This document shows positions 13,601 through 21,889 of a stretch of 64,000 nucleotides of DNA, one piece after another. The notes beneath the pieces were generated by a model that worked only from the letters and a program-made list of their open reading frames with translations, was not told where the DNA came from and ran no database searches. The stretch spans positions 2,068,977 to 2,132,976 of the forward strand of contig JADANN010000434.1 of the NCBI GenBank assembly GCA_018806985.1, written 5' to 3'. The number at the start of each line of letters is the position of its first letter. Position 1 is the stretch's first letter. The stretch comes from Angiostrongylus vasorum (lineage: Eukaryota; Nematoda; Chromadorea; Rhabditida; Metastrongylidae). Position numbers and translations under genes: made by a program.

Positions 13601-16600
13601 GTCCCGATATCTTTTTGAATCCTACATAGGGCTATCTTCCATGGGATTTTTCATGCCTTCAGTAATTATTTGCCTTCTCTAACACCAACAGTTTTCATGC
13701 CCTAGGAACCTTTTACCACTAAGAAACACTGAGCTGACCCAATCGTCTTGACATTTTCTCTTTAATTTACATATTGCTGGAGTTAGTTAAGGTCTCCATC
13801 AGTGTGGATGATAATTCCATAGGAGGGTATAGCCTTTGAGGTAGAGGGTAAGCCACATTCTTGTTGTTATTCATCATGAATCAGTTACTTCTGTTCGTTG
13901 TTATCTATAGAATATAGAAGCAGCACTGTGGTGCGAAAGACAACTAGCACTGACAAGATAATTATCAATGCTTCCGATCTAAATCTACCGCCACTTTTTT
14001 TTCTCCAGTAATGCTAATGATTGAAAGTCAACCTTATTTGTGATTTGGCGAAAAAGCTGATGTATTCAGCCCTTTAACTACAGTACATTCTGAATTTTTG
14101 AATGAAACGTAGTTTTGTACAGTGAGGGAATTAGGTTGATAACAAATTGGCCGAATGGAAAATGTTGAGTTTTAGGATTGAATTGTGTTCACAGAGGGTG
14201 AACGAAGTACTGCAAGAGAATTGCTCTTTGAAGAGCCGTCTATGCGATATGGAGAGTCGACTGGATCTGATAATTAAAAAAACAAACAGAGTTCATGGAT
14301 ATCTTGACAGAGAACAGAAAGGTAACTGCTCTTCTCACTGATAACGGTAGCTTCTGGGATATTCTGGAATGACTTAAACTTTTGGAGTAGTCAAGACAAA
14401 TTCTGCCTGATTTATGTTAATTCTGTTAATAGCGTGAACTTAGTAACCAGAATGATAATCAGTTGCTGTTAGAGTAATTGATCCCTTTAAAGCAATAATA
14501 TTGCTATGTAGTCGCTCTTTATTTGCTGCCTATTAATTTTTTTATGGCAAGGCGTAATGTACGATACCGCCACAATGATGCTCAAATACTTGCAGAACTC
14601 CGAACCGTTGATGTCTGCAGTGGGGATCGAACGTGCTATTACCCTTTCGAGGGGTATGAAGCACGGCTGGGAGAAAAGCGAAATGGTGTGGTGATGAACA
14701 CGTTGGTGTGGTGGTGAAAAGTTAGCCCTCGGAAAGGGTAATATAGGGTTCGATCTCCACCGAAGACAAGACTTTTGCAAGTATCTCAGCGTCATTGTGG
14801 TTGTATTTCACACTATACCCTACCATGAAAAAAAATATGCAGTAAGTAAAAAGTGACCACATTGTGATTTATAATGCAATTTCGGCTTAACTGAGGTTCA
14901 ATGCAAGATTCCGCTCCCCAGATCAATCCCGTTGACGGGTGATTACTGACACTTCCTATAGGTCAAAACACGGCTGGAGAGAAAGGCAAAGCGAAGGGAC
15001 CTGCACGGTGTGGTGGTGAACACGTTAGACTCCACAAAGTGTACCGACGTGCTCATTTCCCACCGCCGACAGTTATGGTCGGAGTTTTGCAAAGATTTCA
15101 GCATCATTATCACTATTATTACTGTTACTACTATACGAATCCCTATCGTTAAGAATCTAAATATTCTTTGTAAGTCATCACCCATCACGAGCACGGTGCT
15201 TGCTCGATCCCGCACCGGGCTCACCAACCCTCTCATCCCTCCGCGGTCGGGAAATGGGAGCCGGATTTGCACGGGGAAAAACCACTCTCGGTGTCCAAGT
15301 GGAAACCCTCTATCCCGGCTATCTCATGACCCCACTGAGAATTGATTCGACCAGCATTCTACGACATTCAAGGCGATATAAAAAAATCCTTCTAGAAATA
15401 AAAAATGAAAAATAAAAAAAACTAAATATGGAAAAGGAACGGCTGAAACCATCCGTAAATTTGGAAGACCTTAGTGGGTGATGGATGCGTGGAAACGAAT
15501 GAAATATGAGAACTGCTGGGTTTTGCGCAGTAGATGTGAAGGCGGGTCATGTAAACAAAATTGCCCTGCGGCTCATGTGGATTTAGGAGTGCTTTCTGTC
15601 TTTACTGCGCTGGATTGACTAATCCTATACGTATGCATGTAAAAATATCCATACTTGCATTCCTCGGTGTGCACCCGCTAAAGCGCATTTTATCACATAC
15701 GTCGATTTGAGCATAAGCCTGAAACTAGGTGACTAGGAAGTACATGGCAGCTGGTTCAGGGAAGTCTCAAACAAACAAACCTCATGTTCAAAGGACTATA
15801 GCAAGCCGCCAATCTTCAACAGCAGATGCCAATGCGCAATGGTATTTCTTGCCAACACTAAAGAAGGATTTATTCCCCTGACACTGGATTAGCTTCTGTT
15901 ACGGCAACGTTGATTGTGGTATTTACGCAGGCAGAGACCTTCTGCGCTAACAGAATTAACAATAGAAATTTAAGAAGACCAAGCTAAATTTCATCGGGAA
16001 GGACGAGATGAGAAAAAAAATCATGCGACAAATATTTCTTTGATAAACGAGAAGAACTGTTCCCTCAATAGCAAAGGAGATGGTGGCGCCGGTGTTCTCC
16101 TCAACTCTGTGCGGTAAACACCTACACCAATGAGCAGTTACCCACTTGAAACAGAGATTTGTGCTTGGAAATAAATTAACGTGTGGCAAAGACGACGAAT
16201 CTCTTAGTAAAGAGTACCATAAAGGAACATACCAACTCACGGTAATTTGACTCTCTTACTTAACCGATGTTGTTGCTGTATTCCAGAGTTCTAACCAAAA
16301 CCGGACTTTTGCTTCTGAAAGATGAGAAAGCCGCAAGATACAGGGAACGAATTCCAAAACAAGCATACTTTAAGGACTTGGTCATTTTTCGGCTGGCTTC
16401 TACTCTTATTGCAAACATCGGCAATAGACACAACCGCCTATCCATTAAGTCCACGAAAGTGCTAAAAAAGCCCGAGAGTTCAAAAATTCACCTACGAACA
16501 GCCATAAGACCATGTTGTTACACAATAACTGAAGTATGCGCGACACTGGCATATAGAGTCCAATCTATCTGCTTCATTGGAGTCATCTTCAACAGGATTA

Positions 16601-19600
16601 GGAGAACAATGCATTGCAAGGGGCGACCGTGCAAAAAAAAGTAGTTATTTCCCGGAAAATTCACTTCAATCGTCTTTCTGAATAGCATCCACACAGTTAC
16701 CAAATCATGAGACTACGAGATGCCATTATGTCCCACCGCTTTCTTTAACATAAACGATGTCTCAGATGAAAGACAAATGGTTATGATAGCTTTGAGCAAA
16801 AGGCTAGTCCTTCGTGCGCTGAAGTTCAGCAAATTCGCTGCAAGAATTTAGCTACTCTGCAGCGACTTTATCGTCAACATAAAGAGCGAGGTGAAAGAGG
16901 GTGATACTATCTCGTCAAAGCCATTTCCATTTTCTTATAAAAACTTCATAGCCGAATTGAAATGGGATAACCTGAAAATGGAACTTGATAGCTGGCAAGC
17001 ACACTATATCCCTTGATAGGATCACTCAAATAACACCAGATATTATCAGTCGAAACGAATGCGAACTGATGCCATGAAAAAGATTGGTCTTCGGCTAAAA
17101 CTGTAGGGAAAGGTATTCATGGAAAATGGTTTTCTTGATGATGCCTTCACCCACGTTAAACGAAACGAACGTCTCTCATTGCTCCAGTTCTATGTGTAAC
17201 CACGGCGGCACCGCTAACATTACGAACGACCGAAATCGAGGGCTGAGCAGTGGTGCGAGAATTTTGTAAGATCAACAAGGAGGTGATAACGAACTCAAAG
17301 AACACATGGCTCTGGGTCCACTTTTTGAGTTGTCATGCTTCCTGCCTGTTAGGATGTGCATTATAATTATAAACGCCACTTAAACAGTATGAAAGATTAC
17401 TTATTTCTATCGATCACGTTATTGAGAGGGCGATGCTAGGAATACCATGTGTTACGCAAATTAGGGAGTAAATCTGAAGCTCTGACATACTTCGACGATC
17501 AAGGGTCGAGGGACACCGATGACAAAAAATCGGGTAGGCAGACGATTTGTGGCGTCCTAACATCAACAAGTAAGCAAGGACCGTTACCATCAACGGCACT
17601 ATCTCCCTGAAGATTTCAGAGAAACACTAAAAGGATCACCGATAGGTTGATCGGAATTCTTTACGAAGATCTTGAATAAAAAATATGGTCCTCTTCCAGT
17701 TCCTTAGAGCGCAGAACCAATTTAATACCTTTGACATGCAAAAGAGATAGAAGTGCAGTTTGCTACAGAGTCGTACATCTACTTACTATTTCATTTTTTT
17801 GTCTCTTATTAACAGTTATTGTCGTCGTGTTTGCTATTGTTATTTAAGGAATTAGAAGTGAATGCAAGTGAAGAAGGTATCGTGGGGAGGGGGGTAGGTA
17901 AGGTCAAAACGCAAAAGTAGGTTGGAAAAAGAAAATACGTTTCTTGTTTAGTTATACAACAAGAAATCTTGTAAGTTTTCTTTTACAGCTGTCAAAGTCC
18001 AGTTCTATCTCTACACAGTCGTTACCCGAGGCCGACAACAATAACAGTAGGTTAGACCTACCTCAACATTTTCATAATTATTCTTCCTTAATTCCTATCG
18101 CTCATTTATTTTCTTACATTAGTCATTATCACTTTTTTTCATCTATATAAGATGTAGTTATGTTACAAGTTATGTTGCAACAAAAAATACAGCCATAAGA
18201 ATGCTGAGATATGAGAAAAACTCGTGACCTCAACTAGGCTTTGAACCCTCCACTATCCTTTTCAGGGAGTCACGAGTTATCCGTGCACCAATAAAGGTGT
18301 TCACTTTGTCTTTCTCACGGCAGATTTTTTTTGTACCTTAACAGTGCTATCGGGGGACAGATGGCGCAGTGGTAGTGATGCCCATCATCACGCGCGCGGT
18401 GCATATTCGAGTACTCCTTGGATTCCTAAGATGCCGTTCTGGGGAGTTTCGGCGTGAATTCGAGGAATGTCACAAATAAGTCTGGTACTAATTTCATGAC
18501 AACGGAGGAATGACAGACATGGCTGGCCACGTGCGGCTTCGAACCAGCGCGTGGGTAGGTGTCCGCGTAATAAACCAGGTCACTGTCACGGCGCTAGCTG
18601 CTCCTTTCATAAGAAAATAAGGACACCTGCAATTCATAGGTGATAACTACACTAAATGCACTTCCTTTTGATGATGCAAGGATTTACCCTATACGAAACC
18701 TCTTGTTTCTCTAAAATTTCTTTTAAGTGCTCTGTATTAACAAAATATGTTGTCTATGACCCTTTGTCTATTGCTGTGGCTAATGTACAGCTGTCATTTA
18801 GGCAAAAAAGAGATCAACTTCTGTTTTAGGTTTAACAGATCTGTAAAAGTAACTGTTACTGCGCCGGATCTGCGTTTTTTTACCGACCAGATCCAACCCA
18901 GTTCCCTAAAGGAGAAAGCAAAGACACCGTCACCACTTCTCAGTCATCTAAGAATGGATCACACGCTTCGAAAATATGATGAGGTCAGTCAGCAATGTCC
19001 TGATAATGGCTTAATATTAGATTTTTTAATTATTATTTTTAAACAGAAGTCGTTTACTGACCTTCTTCACCAATTAGTTATGTTGATTTGCTGACAACAT
19101 AACGACCACATTCATTTTCTAGCTTTGGATCGTCTCATTCTCTATTTGTGCAACTGCAGTTTTAAATCTACAGACATCAGAGTTATTTAAGAAGATACAA
19201 AGCTTTAAAGAAAGTAGATCAATGAATTGGGGTTTCATCGTTCTCAGTCGGCCCATGCATCATTTTGCCCAGCTCAGAGAGGTTGATGGTTTCATTCACC
19301 TGGAGTAGGAGAAAATAAGAAATCGGCAACCGCACGGACACTCTGCATCTGATTTTACTCCCTTACCTTGTTTGTTGTTTTTTTTTCTGAAAGATTCATG
19401 TGTAGAATGCTGTTGGATTCCATCAAAAGGTAATTTTCTTTTTCACAGGCTCGCTACCAGCCAGCATCGATCGGGCGGCGACGACGCTTGAACTCTTTAT
19501 CGCTTTGTATCTCACAAGATATGAAAGATATGGAAAGGTCCTATAAAATGATTTTTTTACTTGCAACCATATGTTTTGAAAAAGCTTGTACATGTTTTTT

Positions 19601-19681
19601 AGATCTCCAAATGCAAATGAAATCGTCACATCTGATGGCGACATTTCGAACGTTGTCGTGCATGAACCAGAAGAGTCATAG
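1439..19681 (+). CDS. TRPM-family cation channel, C-terminal half (14 exons, 5' end outside window)
   Basis: TRPM channels are tetrameric membrane cation channels. The visible exons encode about 515 residues in order: S2, S3-S4, S5, pore with an FYKPYFMLYGEVYAGEID segment, S6 (VANILLINMLIAIFN), TRP helix (VWLFQRYGQ), a proline-rich MEYNDTPLLPPPF stretch, the family LSAEELRELHDFEED motif, a coiled coil, and a basic and polar tail ending at TAG 19679-19681. All 13 junction phases agree except for one extra base in exon 4 (A run near 4123-4128) and one in exon 6 (G run 8660-8665). These are either assembly errors or decay. The MHR domains and S1 must lie upstream. Introns carry Penelope-like, RTE and SINE copies. 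Nematode paralogues include gon-2, gtl-1, gtl-2 and ced-11; I cannot tell which this is. No poly(A) signal is obvious close behind the stop. Confidence 0.9.
1765..2245 (-). repeat. Two S1-family SINE-like copies
   Basis: Each copy shows, in reverse, the S1 signature: ACCACAATGATGCTGAG then TATTTGCAAAA, followed by a tRNA-like head with a B-box-like GTTCGATCC and an A-box-like TGGTGTGGTGG. I call this family S1; it recurs about 20 times in the window. The copies lie in the intron between TRPM exons 1 and 2. Confidence 0.65.
2315..2370 (+). CDS. TRPM exon 2: S2-S3 linker
   Basis: The exon lies between TTTTTCAG and GTAAGT. It encodes LLHQETSKFKEKCRVFYT, fitting the TRPM linker that follows the IRK of exon 1. 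It ends in phase 2 and joins exon 3 to give a lysine codon. Confidence 0.8.
2453..2722 (-). repeat. S2-family tRNA-derived SINE
   Basis: In reverse it begins near the A-box-like TGGCGCAGTGG, has a B-box-like segment, and ends in GAGAGCTTTATCC-type sequence. About seven copies of this roughly 280-bp family occur in the window in both orientations. The tRNA-like head is seen; Pol III origin is inferred. Confidence 0.7.
2953..3085 (+). CDS. TRPM exon 3: S3 and start of S4
   Basis: It begins after GGTTTCAG with one base completing a lysine and runs through YYNILTAAALWLFLVGFAFR, equivalent to the YWN...LFxVGxxxR of TRPM S3, then GRVILSCSNVLWYMK (GRVI...xxxWY, S4). It ends in phase 0 at AAG|GTTAGC. 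Confidence 0.88.
3393..3860 (+). repeat. Two S1-family SINE copies in direct order
   Basis: Both have GCCTCA-TGGTGCAG heads (A-box-like TGGTGCAGTGG in the first) and a common body ending near CATTGTGGTTGTATTTCAC and CCTACCATGAAAAAG. The second has a GGGTTCGAAT B box. They are intronic in the TRPM gene. Confidence 0.7.
4068..4244 (+). CDS. TRPM exon 4: S4-S5, with +1 frameshift in an A run
   Basis: After ATTCCAG the phase-0 reading gives VLEYLSAHPLLGPYIQMAAK, the conserved LGPY segment. It then needs a shift of one base in the six-A run ending at 4129 to continue as MVVSMFYIIVLLLVTLMAFG and SRQAITYPHEKWNW (S5 and turret). The downstream frame ends CG|GTACGG and fits exon 5. One surplus A is the only defect. 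Sequencing error and real mutation cannot be separated here. Confidence 0.85.
4799..4875 (+). CDS. TRPM exon 5: pore helix and selectivity region
   Basis: The exon follows TTCTTATAG. One base completes arginine, then NIFYKPYFMLYGEVYAGEID and TCGDE follow, the pore helix and acidic filter-proximal segment of TRPM proteins. It ends in phase 1 before GTGATT and joins exon 6 as GT-N-C-V-P-G. Confidence 0.9.
4876..5430 (+). other. TRPM intron 5, left part: no recognised feature
   Basis: I see no coding motif or strong repeat here. The intron continues to 8642 and contains the RTE-X relic at 5430-7570. The 554-base intron 4 (4245-4798) is likewise featureless. Confidence 0.5.
5430..7570 (-). mobile_element. 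RTE-X non-LTR retrotransposon relic (endonuclease and linker)
   Basis: Minus-strand translation in several frames gives a non-LTR endonuclease: MYDARTLSTDVDL and FHVIAL near 7200-7110, then KKVTIVNCYSPIDAADVY and HHKFVVGDFNARIG near 6890-6770. A linker follows (YNVPLSALMNEDGIVKTSRH near 6075), with GSGLD near 5850 just before where the RT should start. The RT domain is missing and frames shift repeatedly, so the copy is dead. Clade assignment to RTE is by resemblance to nematode RTE proteins and is not certain. It sits antisense inside TRPM intron 5. I call this family RTE-X; related pieces lie at 10005-11250, 35130-36020 and 46200-47800. Confidence 0.75.
7571..8642 (+). other. TRPM intron 5, right part: no recognised feature
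   Basis: AT-rich sequence with no recognised coding or repeat family. A minus-strand open frame at 8246-7983 is hydrophilic but matches nothing I know and is not supported by splice context. Confidence 0.5.
8643..8746 (+). CDS. TRPM exon 6: pore exit and S6, with +1 in a G run
   Basis: It follows AAATTTCAG and ends AA|GTGAGT. The phase from exon 5 gives TNCVPG, then the six-G run at 8660-8665 carries one G too many. One frame later it reads WIPPVLMTIFLLVANILL and INMLIAIF, the TRPM S6. Both halves match the family, so the surplus G is the only lesion seen. Confidence 0.87.
8915..9032 (+). repeat. S1-family SINE fragment
   Basis: It shows AGCAAGGGCCTCAGTG, a decayed A box, a GGTTCGATCTG B box and a TTTCAGCAACG body that merges into the palindrome that follows. 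Confidence 0.6.
9032..9395. repeat. 360-bp imperfect palindrome with Penelope-tail motifs in both arms
   Basis: The left arm (about 9032-9205) read in reverse matches the right arm (about 9220-9395) nearly throughout; the symmetry centre is near 9212. Matching landmarks include CGAATTTATA, AACGTATGCTGTTTA, CGGTTGTGTT and ACAGGGAAAAA. Each arm holds the motif CTGAAGAAGG followed by TGCCGAAA, one in reverse near 9160-9128 and one forward near 9263-9290. The same motif ends the Penelope-like copy at 37246, so this may be two inverted tails. It lies in TRPM intron 6. Confidence 0.75.
9530..9770 (+). repeat. S1-family SINE
   Basis: A full head and body: CCAGATCAATCCCGCTGAT, CTCAGTGGTGCAGTG (A box), GGTTCGATCTG (B box), then TTGCAAATATCTCAGCATC. 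Confidence 0.7.
9941..10004 (+). CDS. TRPM exon 7: TRP helix
   Basis: This 64-base exon sits between TTGTTTTAG and GTTCGT. It completes the S6 asparagine and encodes NIFNETNIRSHEVWLFQRYG plus Q, the TRP helix with its W-x-F-Q-R-Y signature. The same exon recurs at 35059-35122 and, truncated, near 46180-46195. Confidence 0.9.
10005..11250 (-). mobile_element. RTE-X fragment in TRPM intron 7
   Basis: It aligns by eye with the RTE-X relic at 5430-7400. Shared landmarks are ATCGATGTATATTCT, CACCATCTTCTGTT and a final stretch equivalent to 7300-7360. It has an internal deletion joining a 3' piece to the endonuclease region. No long frame survives. Confidence 0.6.
11251..12383 (+). other. TRPM intron 7, right part: duplicated but non-coding
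   Basis: There are no coding motifs. The whole stretch has a recognisable counterpart at about 47800-48888 in block B, for example CTTGGAGATACGTG (11535) and GGAAATGATTAAAGCA (11702). Confidence 0.6.
12384..12467 (+). CDS. TRPM exon 8: post-TRP proline-rich segment
   Basis: This 84-base exon is phase 0 at both ends. It encodes VMEYNDTPLLPPPFTILAYI and ARLFCFCK, equivalent to the TRPM LPPPxxIxxHI region after the TRP helix. The acceptor TGTTAAG is weak but is fixed by the phase and by homology. A decayed copy of the same length lies at 48889-48972. Confidence 0.85.
12605..12890 (-). repeat. S3-family repeat relic
   Basis: Read in reverse it contains the S3 landmarks around CCCAGCTAGAAGTAAACC, related to copies at 40600-41170, 59575-60090 and 62185-62580. 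It is shared with block B at about 49145-49360, so it predates the duplication. It lies in TRPM intron 8. Confidence 0.5.
13005..13062 (+). CDS. TRPM exon 9: polar linker
   Basis: It follows CTTTTTTAAG and ends before GTAGGT, phase 1. It encodes KKPLSNGKERDDVVTNCST. It has no diagnostic motif, but its phases exactly bridge exons 8 and 10. The region is deleted in block B. Confidence 0.7.
13374..13506 (+). CDS. TRPM exon 10: conserved LSAEEL...DFEED motif
   Basis: It lies between ATTTTTTAG and GTACGT. It encodes LHLSAEELRELHDFEEDC, matching the L-x-x-x-E-x-x-x-x-H-x-F-E-E-x-C segment of the TRPM C terminus, then a charged helix. A decayed copy with an internal deletion is at 49506-49575. Confidence 0.88.
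14197..14321 (+). CDS. TRPM exon 11: coiled coil
   Basis: It encodes VNEVLQENCSLKSRLCDMES followed by RLDLIIKKTNRV, a heptad pattern like the tetramer-forming coiled coil of TRPM channels. The acceptor is TTCACAGAG; taking TTCACAG two bases earlier would put a stop in frame. It ends in phase 1 at AAAG|GTAACT. Confidence 0.8.
14515..15125. repeat. Inverted pair of S1 copies plus a third S1 copy
   Basis: A reverse half copy (14515-14690) faces a forward half (14700-14835), giving a head-to-head pair. A further forward copy covers 14860-15125. All carry the TATCTCAGC-TCATTGTGG type body and the TGGTGTGGTGGTGAA head. They lie in TRPM intron 11. Confidence 0.6.
15170..15400 (+). repeat. S4-family repeat
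   Basis: It shares GGTCGGGAAATGG, a CCAAGTGGAAA block and a terminal CGACATTCA with 63735-63960, and partly with 58225-58400. The nature of the family is unknown. Confidence 0.45.
15430..17690 (+). mobile_element. RTE-Y non-LTR retrotransposon relic
   Basis: Plus-strand fragments in order: a 5' region matching 24400-24480 (CAGGGAAGT-TATGG type), endonuclease remains GDGGAGVLLNS near 16080, linker KDEKAARYRERIPK near 16320, RT remains with GDTIS and KWDN near 16890-16975, and a C-terminal piece VIERAMLGIPCVTQIR near 17410. Frames are heavily broken. The order equals that of the better copy at 24149-27505. It lies in TRPM intron 11. Confidence 0.65.
17691..18160 (+). other. TRPM intron 11, middle: no recognised feature
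   Basis: AT-rich sequence with a GGGGAGGGGGG run near 17884. Nothing is recognised. Confidence 0.4.
18165..18605. repeat. S1 copy (reverse) and a separate tRNA-like SINE (forward)
   Basis: A reverse S1 fragment covers 18165-18345. From 18354 a forward tRNA-like head reads GATGGCGCAGTGGTAG with a TATTCGAGTAC B-box-like segment about 45 bases on, then an unrelated body to about 18605. Unlike S2, it does not end in the TTTATCC tail. Confidence 0.5.
18802..18983 (+). CDS. TRPM exon 12: C-terminal tail
   Basis: From a TCATTTAG acceptor the phase-compatible frame stays open for 60 codons, including VTVTAPDLRFFTDQIQPSSL and HLRMDHTLRKYDE, to a GTCAGT donor in phase 0. There is no family motif. Support is the frame, the splice signals and the fit to exons 11 and 13. 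Confidence 0.65.
19449..19537 (+). CDS. TRPM exon 13: basic tail segment
   Basis: It follows TTTTTCACAG and ends AG|GTCCTA. It encodes ARYQPASIGRRRRLNSLSL and ISQDMKDMER. The phase matches exons 12 and 14. The tail sequence is not conserved enough to recognise. Confidence 0.6.
19603..19681 (+). CDS. TRPM exon 14: terminal exon with stop
   Basis: It follows GTTTTTTAG. One base completes arginine, then SPNANEIVTSDGDISNVVV and HEPEES run to TAG at 19679-19681. The stop's last G starts the GTTGTTA microhomology (19681-19687) that bounds the piece missing from block B. Confidence 0.65.
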
Positions 19682-20504
19682 TTGTTACGTTTCTCTTAAC
19701 GAAATAGTGAGTTCTTGACTTGCGAATCGAACCCCTATTCTTCTAGCTGATTCGCTTCCGTTAGCCGAAATTTGATGTTGGTTACCTGTTAATCCAGTAG
19801 TTGCCGGCCTTGTTGTTGACTGTCCACTAGGTCTGGACTATCCTAATTCCATAGAAGACGGTAATTCTGCTTGCACCATTTCTTCTATGTTGTCAGTTTC
19901 AATTCCAAGGTTTGATGTCTGTTTCAGGCTACAGATGAAAATGATCACAGCGACGGCTGCAATCACTATCGACAAAGATGGCGATCGCAAGACGGCTTGT
20001 TCCCTATTGAATGTAAGAGCTTCTTGGAATGATCGGACAAAAGCCGTTTGTTGTTCTCCAATTTTTCCTTTTCACAGCGGCCTTTATTCACGATATAGAC
20101 TAAGATGTGCTCAATAGGAAGAGTCCATGCTTATTGATCGAATTGTGGAGAAAATCAATATCTGTTCTAATGCGATCTCATCAATGGGCGTCCGTGTGAC
20201 GTTCGTCATAGAGCTTATTTGTACTGGAAATTCTTTCAGCTTCCCCATTCATCTACGTCCTCACGCGTCAGTTTCGTCCGTTTTTTAAGTGTTATTTTCT
20301 CATTTCCTTTGGTATCTCTTGATCTGATACGATTTAGAGGACTTGCACTGAAGCAGGCCGTCACATCCGACAACTGACATTTTCGACTCAAATTTCGGCT
20401 GTTTGTTTTCGTTTCCCTTGTATTCACTTGTTTACACTGTGATCGAAAAAATGGTATACAGCGATACGCGTCTACTCCTTTTGTTACCAATTTGGAAAAA
20501 GTTT
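19682..20504 (+). other. TRPM 3' flank, with an exon-like block at 19929-20009
   Basis: An open block between CTGTTTCAG and GTAAGAG at 19929-20009 could encode an acidic peptide starting ATDENDHSDG. The block B counterpart near 50221-50300 keeps the acceptor but has lost the donor and has a stop. It could be an alternative last exon or chance. An AATAAA lies at about 20515. Confidence 0.3.
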
Positions 20505-21720
20505 ATTTTGTACCGAATAAAGCTTGTTATTGATGAAAGAAACGAAACAGTAATTTTTATGAAGCTTCTGACTCTGATTCTAGGCGAGACTGAAATGCAG
20601 AACAAATACATTCCAGCATAGTCGAGCATGAGATAGAATCGATTAGGTAGATCAAAATCGTAAAGGTCACAAAAGATTGTCTAAAGCATATTTACACCTC
20701 GTGTTCAGTCCGACTCGCCTGCCATCAATTCCGGAAATTGTCAAAGAAAAACCACTCTCACAACGACTTTTGAGATATTCGCCAAAGCTCAGCTCCACCC
20801 AGGTTCGAATCAGCGATTACGCTCCACCGGGAGTCGCGTGTTACCCACTGCGCCACTGAGGACATCGATCTGCATTACTATTCGTCAGTTGAGTGGGGAT
20901 TATTTGGAGAGCGGAAATCGGCATTCAAACCAGTTAAGCTGAGGCTGTAGTCGAAATCACAATGTATCACTTTTTATCTGCTGCCTACTATTTCTTTCAC
21001 GGCAGAGTATTCTGTGAAATACAGCCATAATGATCTTGAAATATTTGCAGAAGTTTCACCCTGTGCAGAGTCGAGACCGAGATTACCCTTTCCAGGTGCT
21101 CACATGTTACCCACTGCTCCACCATCGTGTTGTTTGCACCTTATCGATAACACCTATTGCTTTGCCTCCTGCATAACCATTTGTGGAATCCCTATGTTAA
21201 CTGGCTACATTATCAACAGGTTCCGTAAAGAAAAGACGGTTGTTGCACAACTATAATTCTTCTTCTAAATTCAACATTTGTTGTTGTGCCTTCACAGGTT
21301 GGAATCTGTGACTTTTTTTCTTGCCTGCAACTAATGGAGCATAACGTTCTTTAAGCTGACGAGTACAGTCACGGAAGAATACAGAATGATTTCCCTATGA
21401 ACAACTGTAGTTAATCGATGGATCTGCTCACCGCCACCGACCATAACATCTAGTTAATCAGAAACATAGCTAAGCCTACATACCTTCGAATTCGATCTTT
21501 CCTGAGCCGTCTTCGTCGATATCGTCTGCGGCCTCATCTAGTTGCTGAGCAGTTAGATCGCCAGCGATCTCCTATCTCCCTTCAAGAGAGCCCCCAGTGT
21601 TGATCGTGAAATATTTCTAGGTAGTAGATGTTTTGTCGTTCATTTTTGGTGGTAGAATGGTTATATTCAAGGTGGGGGAAAGTGTAATTATCTAAAACGG
21701 CGAATAAATGTTCACCAAAG
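20505..21720 (-). pseudogene. Troponin C 3' end relic (block A copy)
   Basis: This holds decayed copies of the last two troponin C exons. The last exon relic is 20705-20739: the terminal residues ELMAGESD and TGA survive, but the acceptor CAG has become GAC and the codon for the conserved tryptophan reads CCG. The preceding exon relic is 21484-21618: AADDIDEDGSGKIEFE is readable, but an insertion of extra bases near 21570 shifts the frame and the start of the exon is missing. Homology stops near 21720 inside what would be the next intron, so the other exons were never copied here or are lost. The intact gene is at 50972-55518. Confidence 0.88.
20740..21120 (-). repeat. Two S1 copies in reverse
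   Basis: Both tRNA-like heads (GTTACCCACTGC-CCACTG in reverse) and the GATATTCGCC / ATATTTGCAG bodies are visible. Equivalent copies occur in block B at 51010-51480, so these insertions predate the duplication. Confidence 0.6.
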
Positions 21721-21889
21721 AAATAGATATTCGCTTTCGATCACTGCGCTACACGAGTCCTAGATCTTAAGGTATCGCCTCTTTACAAGATTGTCCTTTC
21801 TCATGTGACTCATACGAGTATATATATATATTTTTATAACTGACGTTTACTCTAAGCAGATCCCTTCAATCTCTCAAGGAGCCCAAGTA

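Larger units (their letters stand above)
9840..21720. repeat. Block A of the TRPM/troponin C segmental duplication
   Basis: From TGCATACATATAAATAATGT near 9866 onward this sequence matches block C (34975-36040), and from about 9985 to 21720 it matches block B (46176-52090), in the same order and orientation. Block A keeps the TRPM exons open while its troponin C exons are broken. The segment 13904-19680 has no counterpart in block B. Identity was judged by eye; conserved landmarks occur every few hundred bases. Confidence 0.85.
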
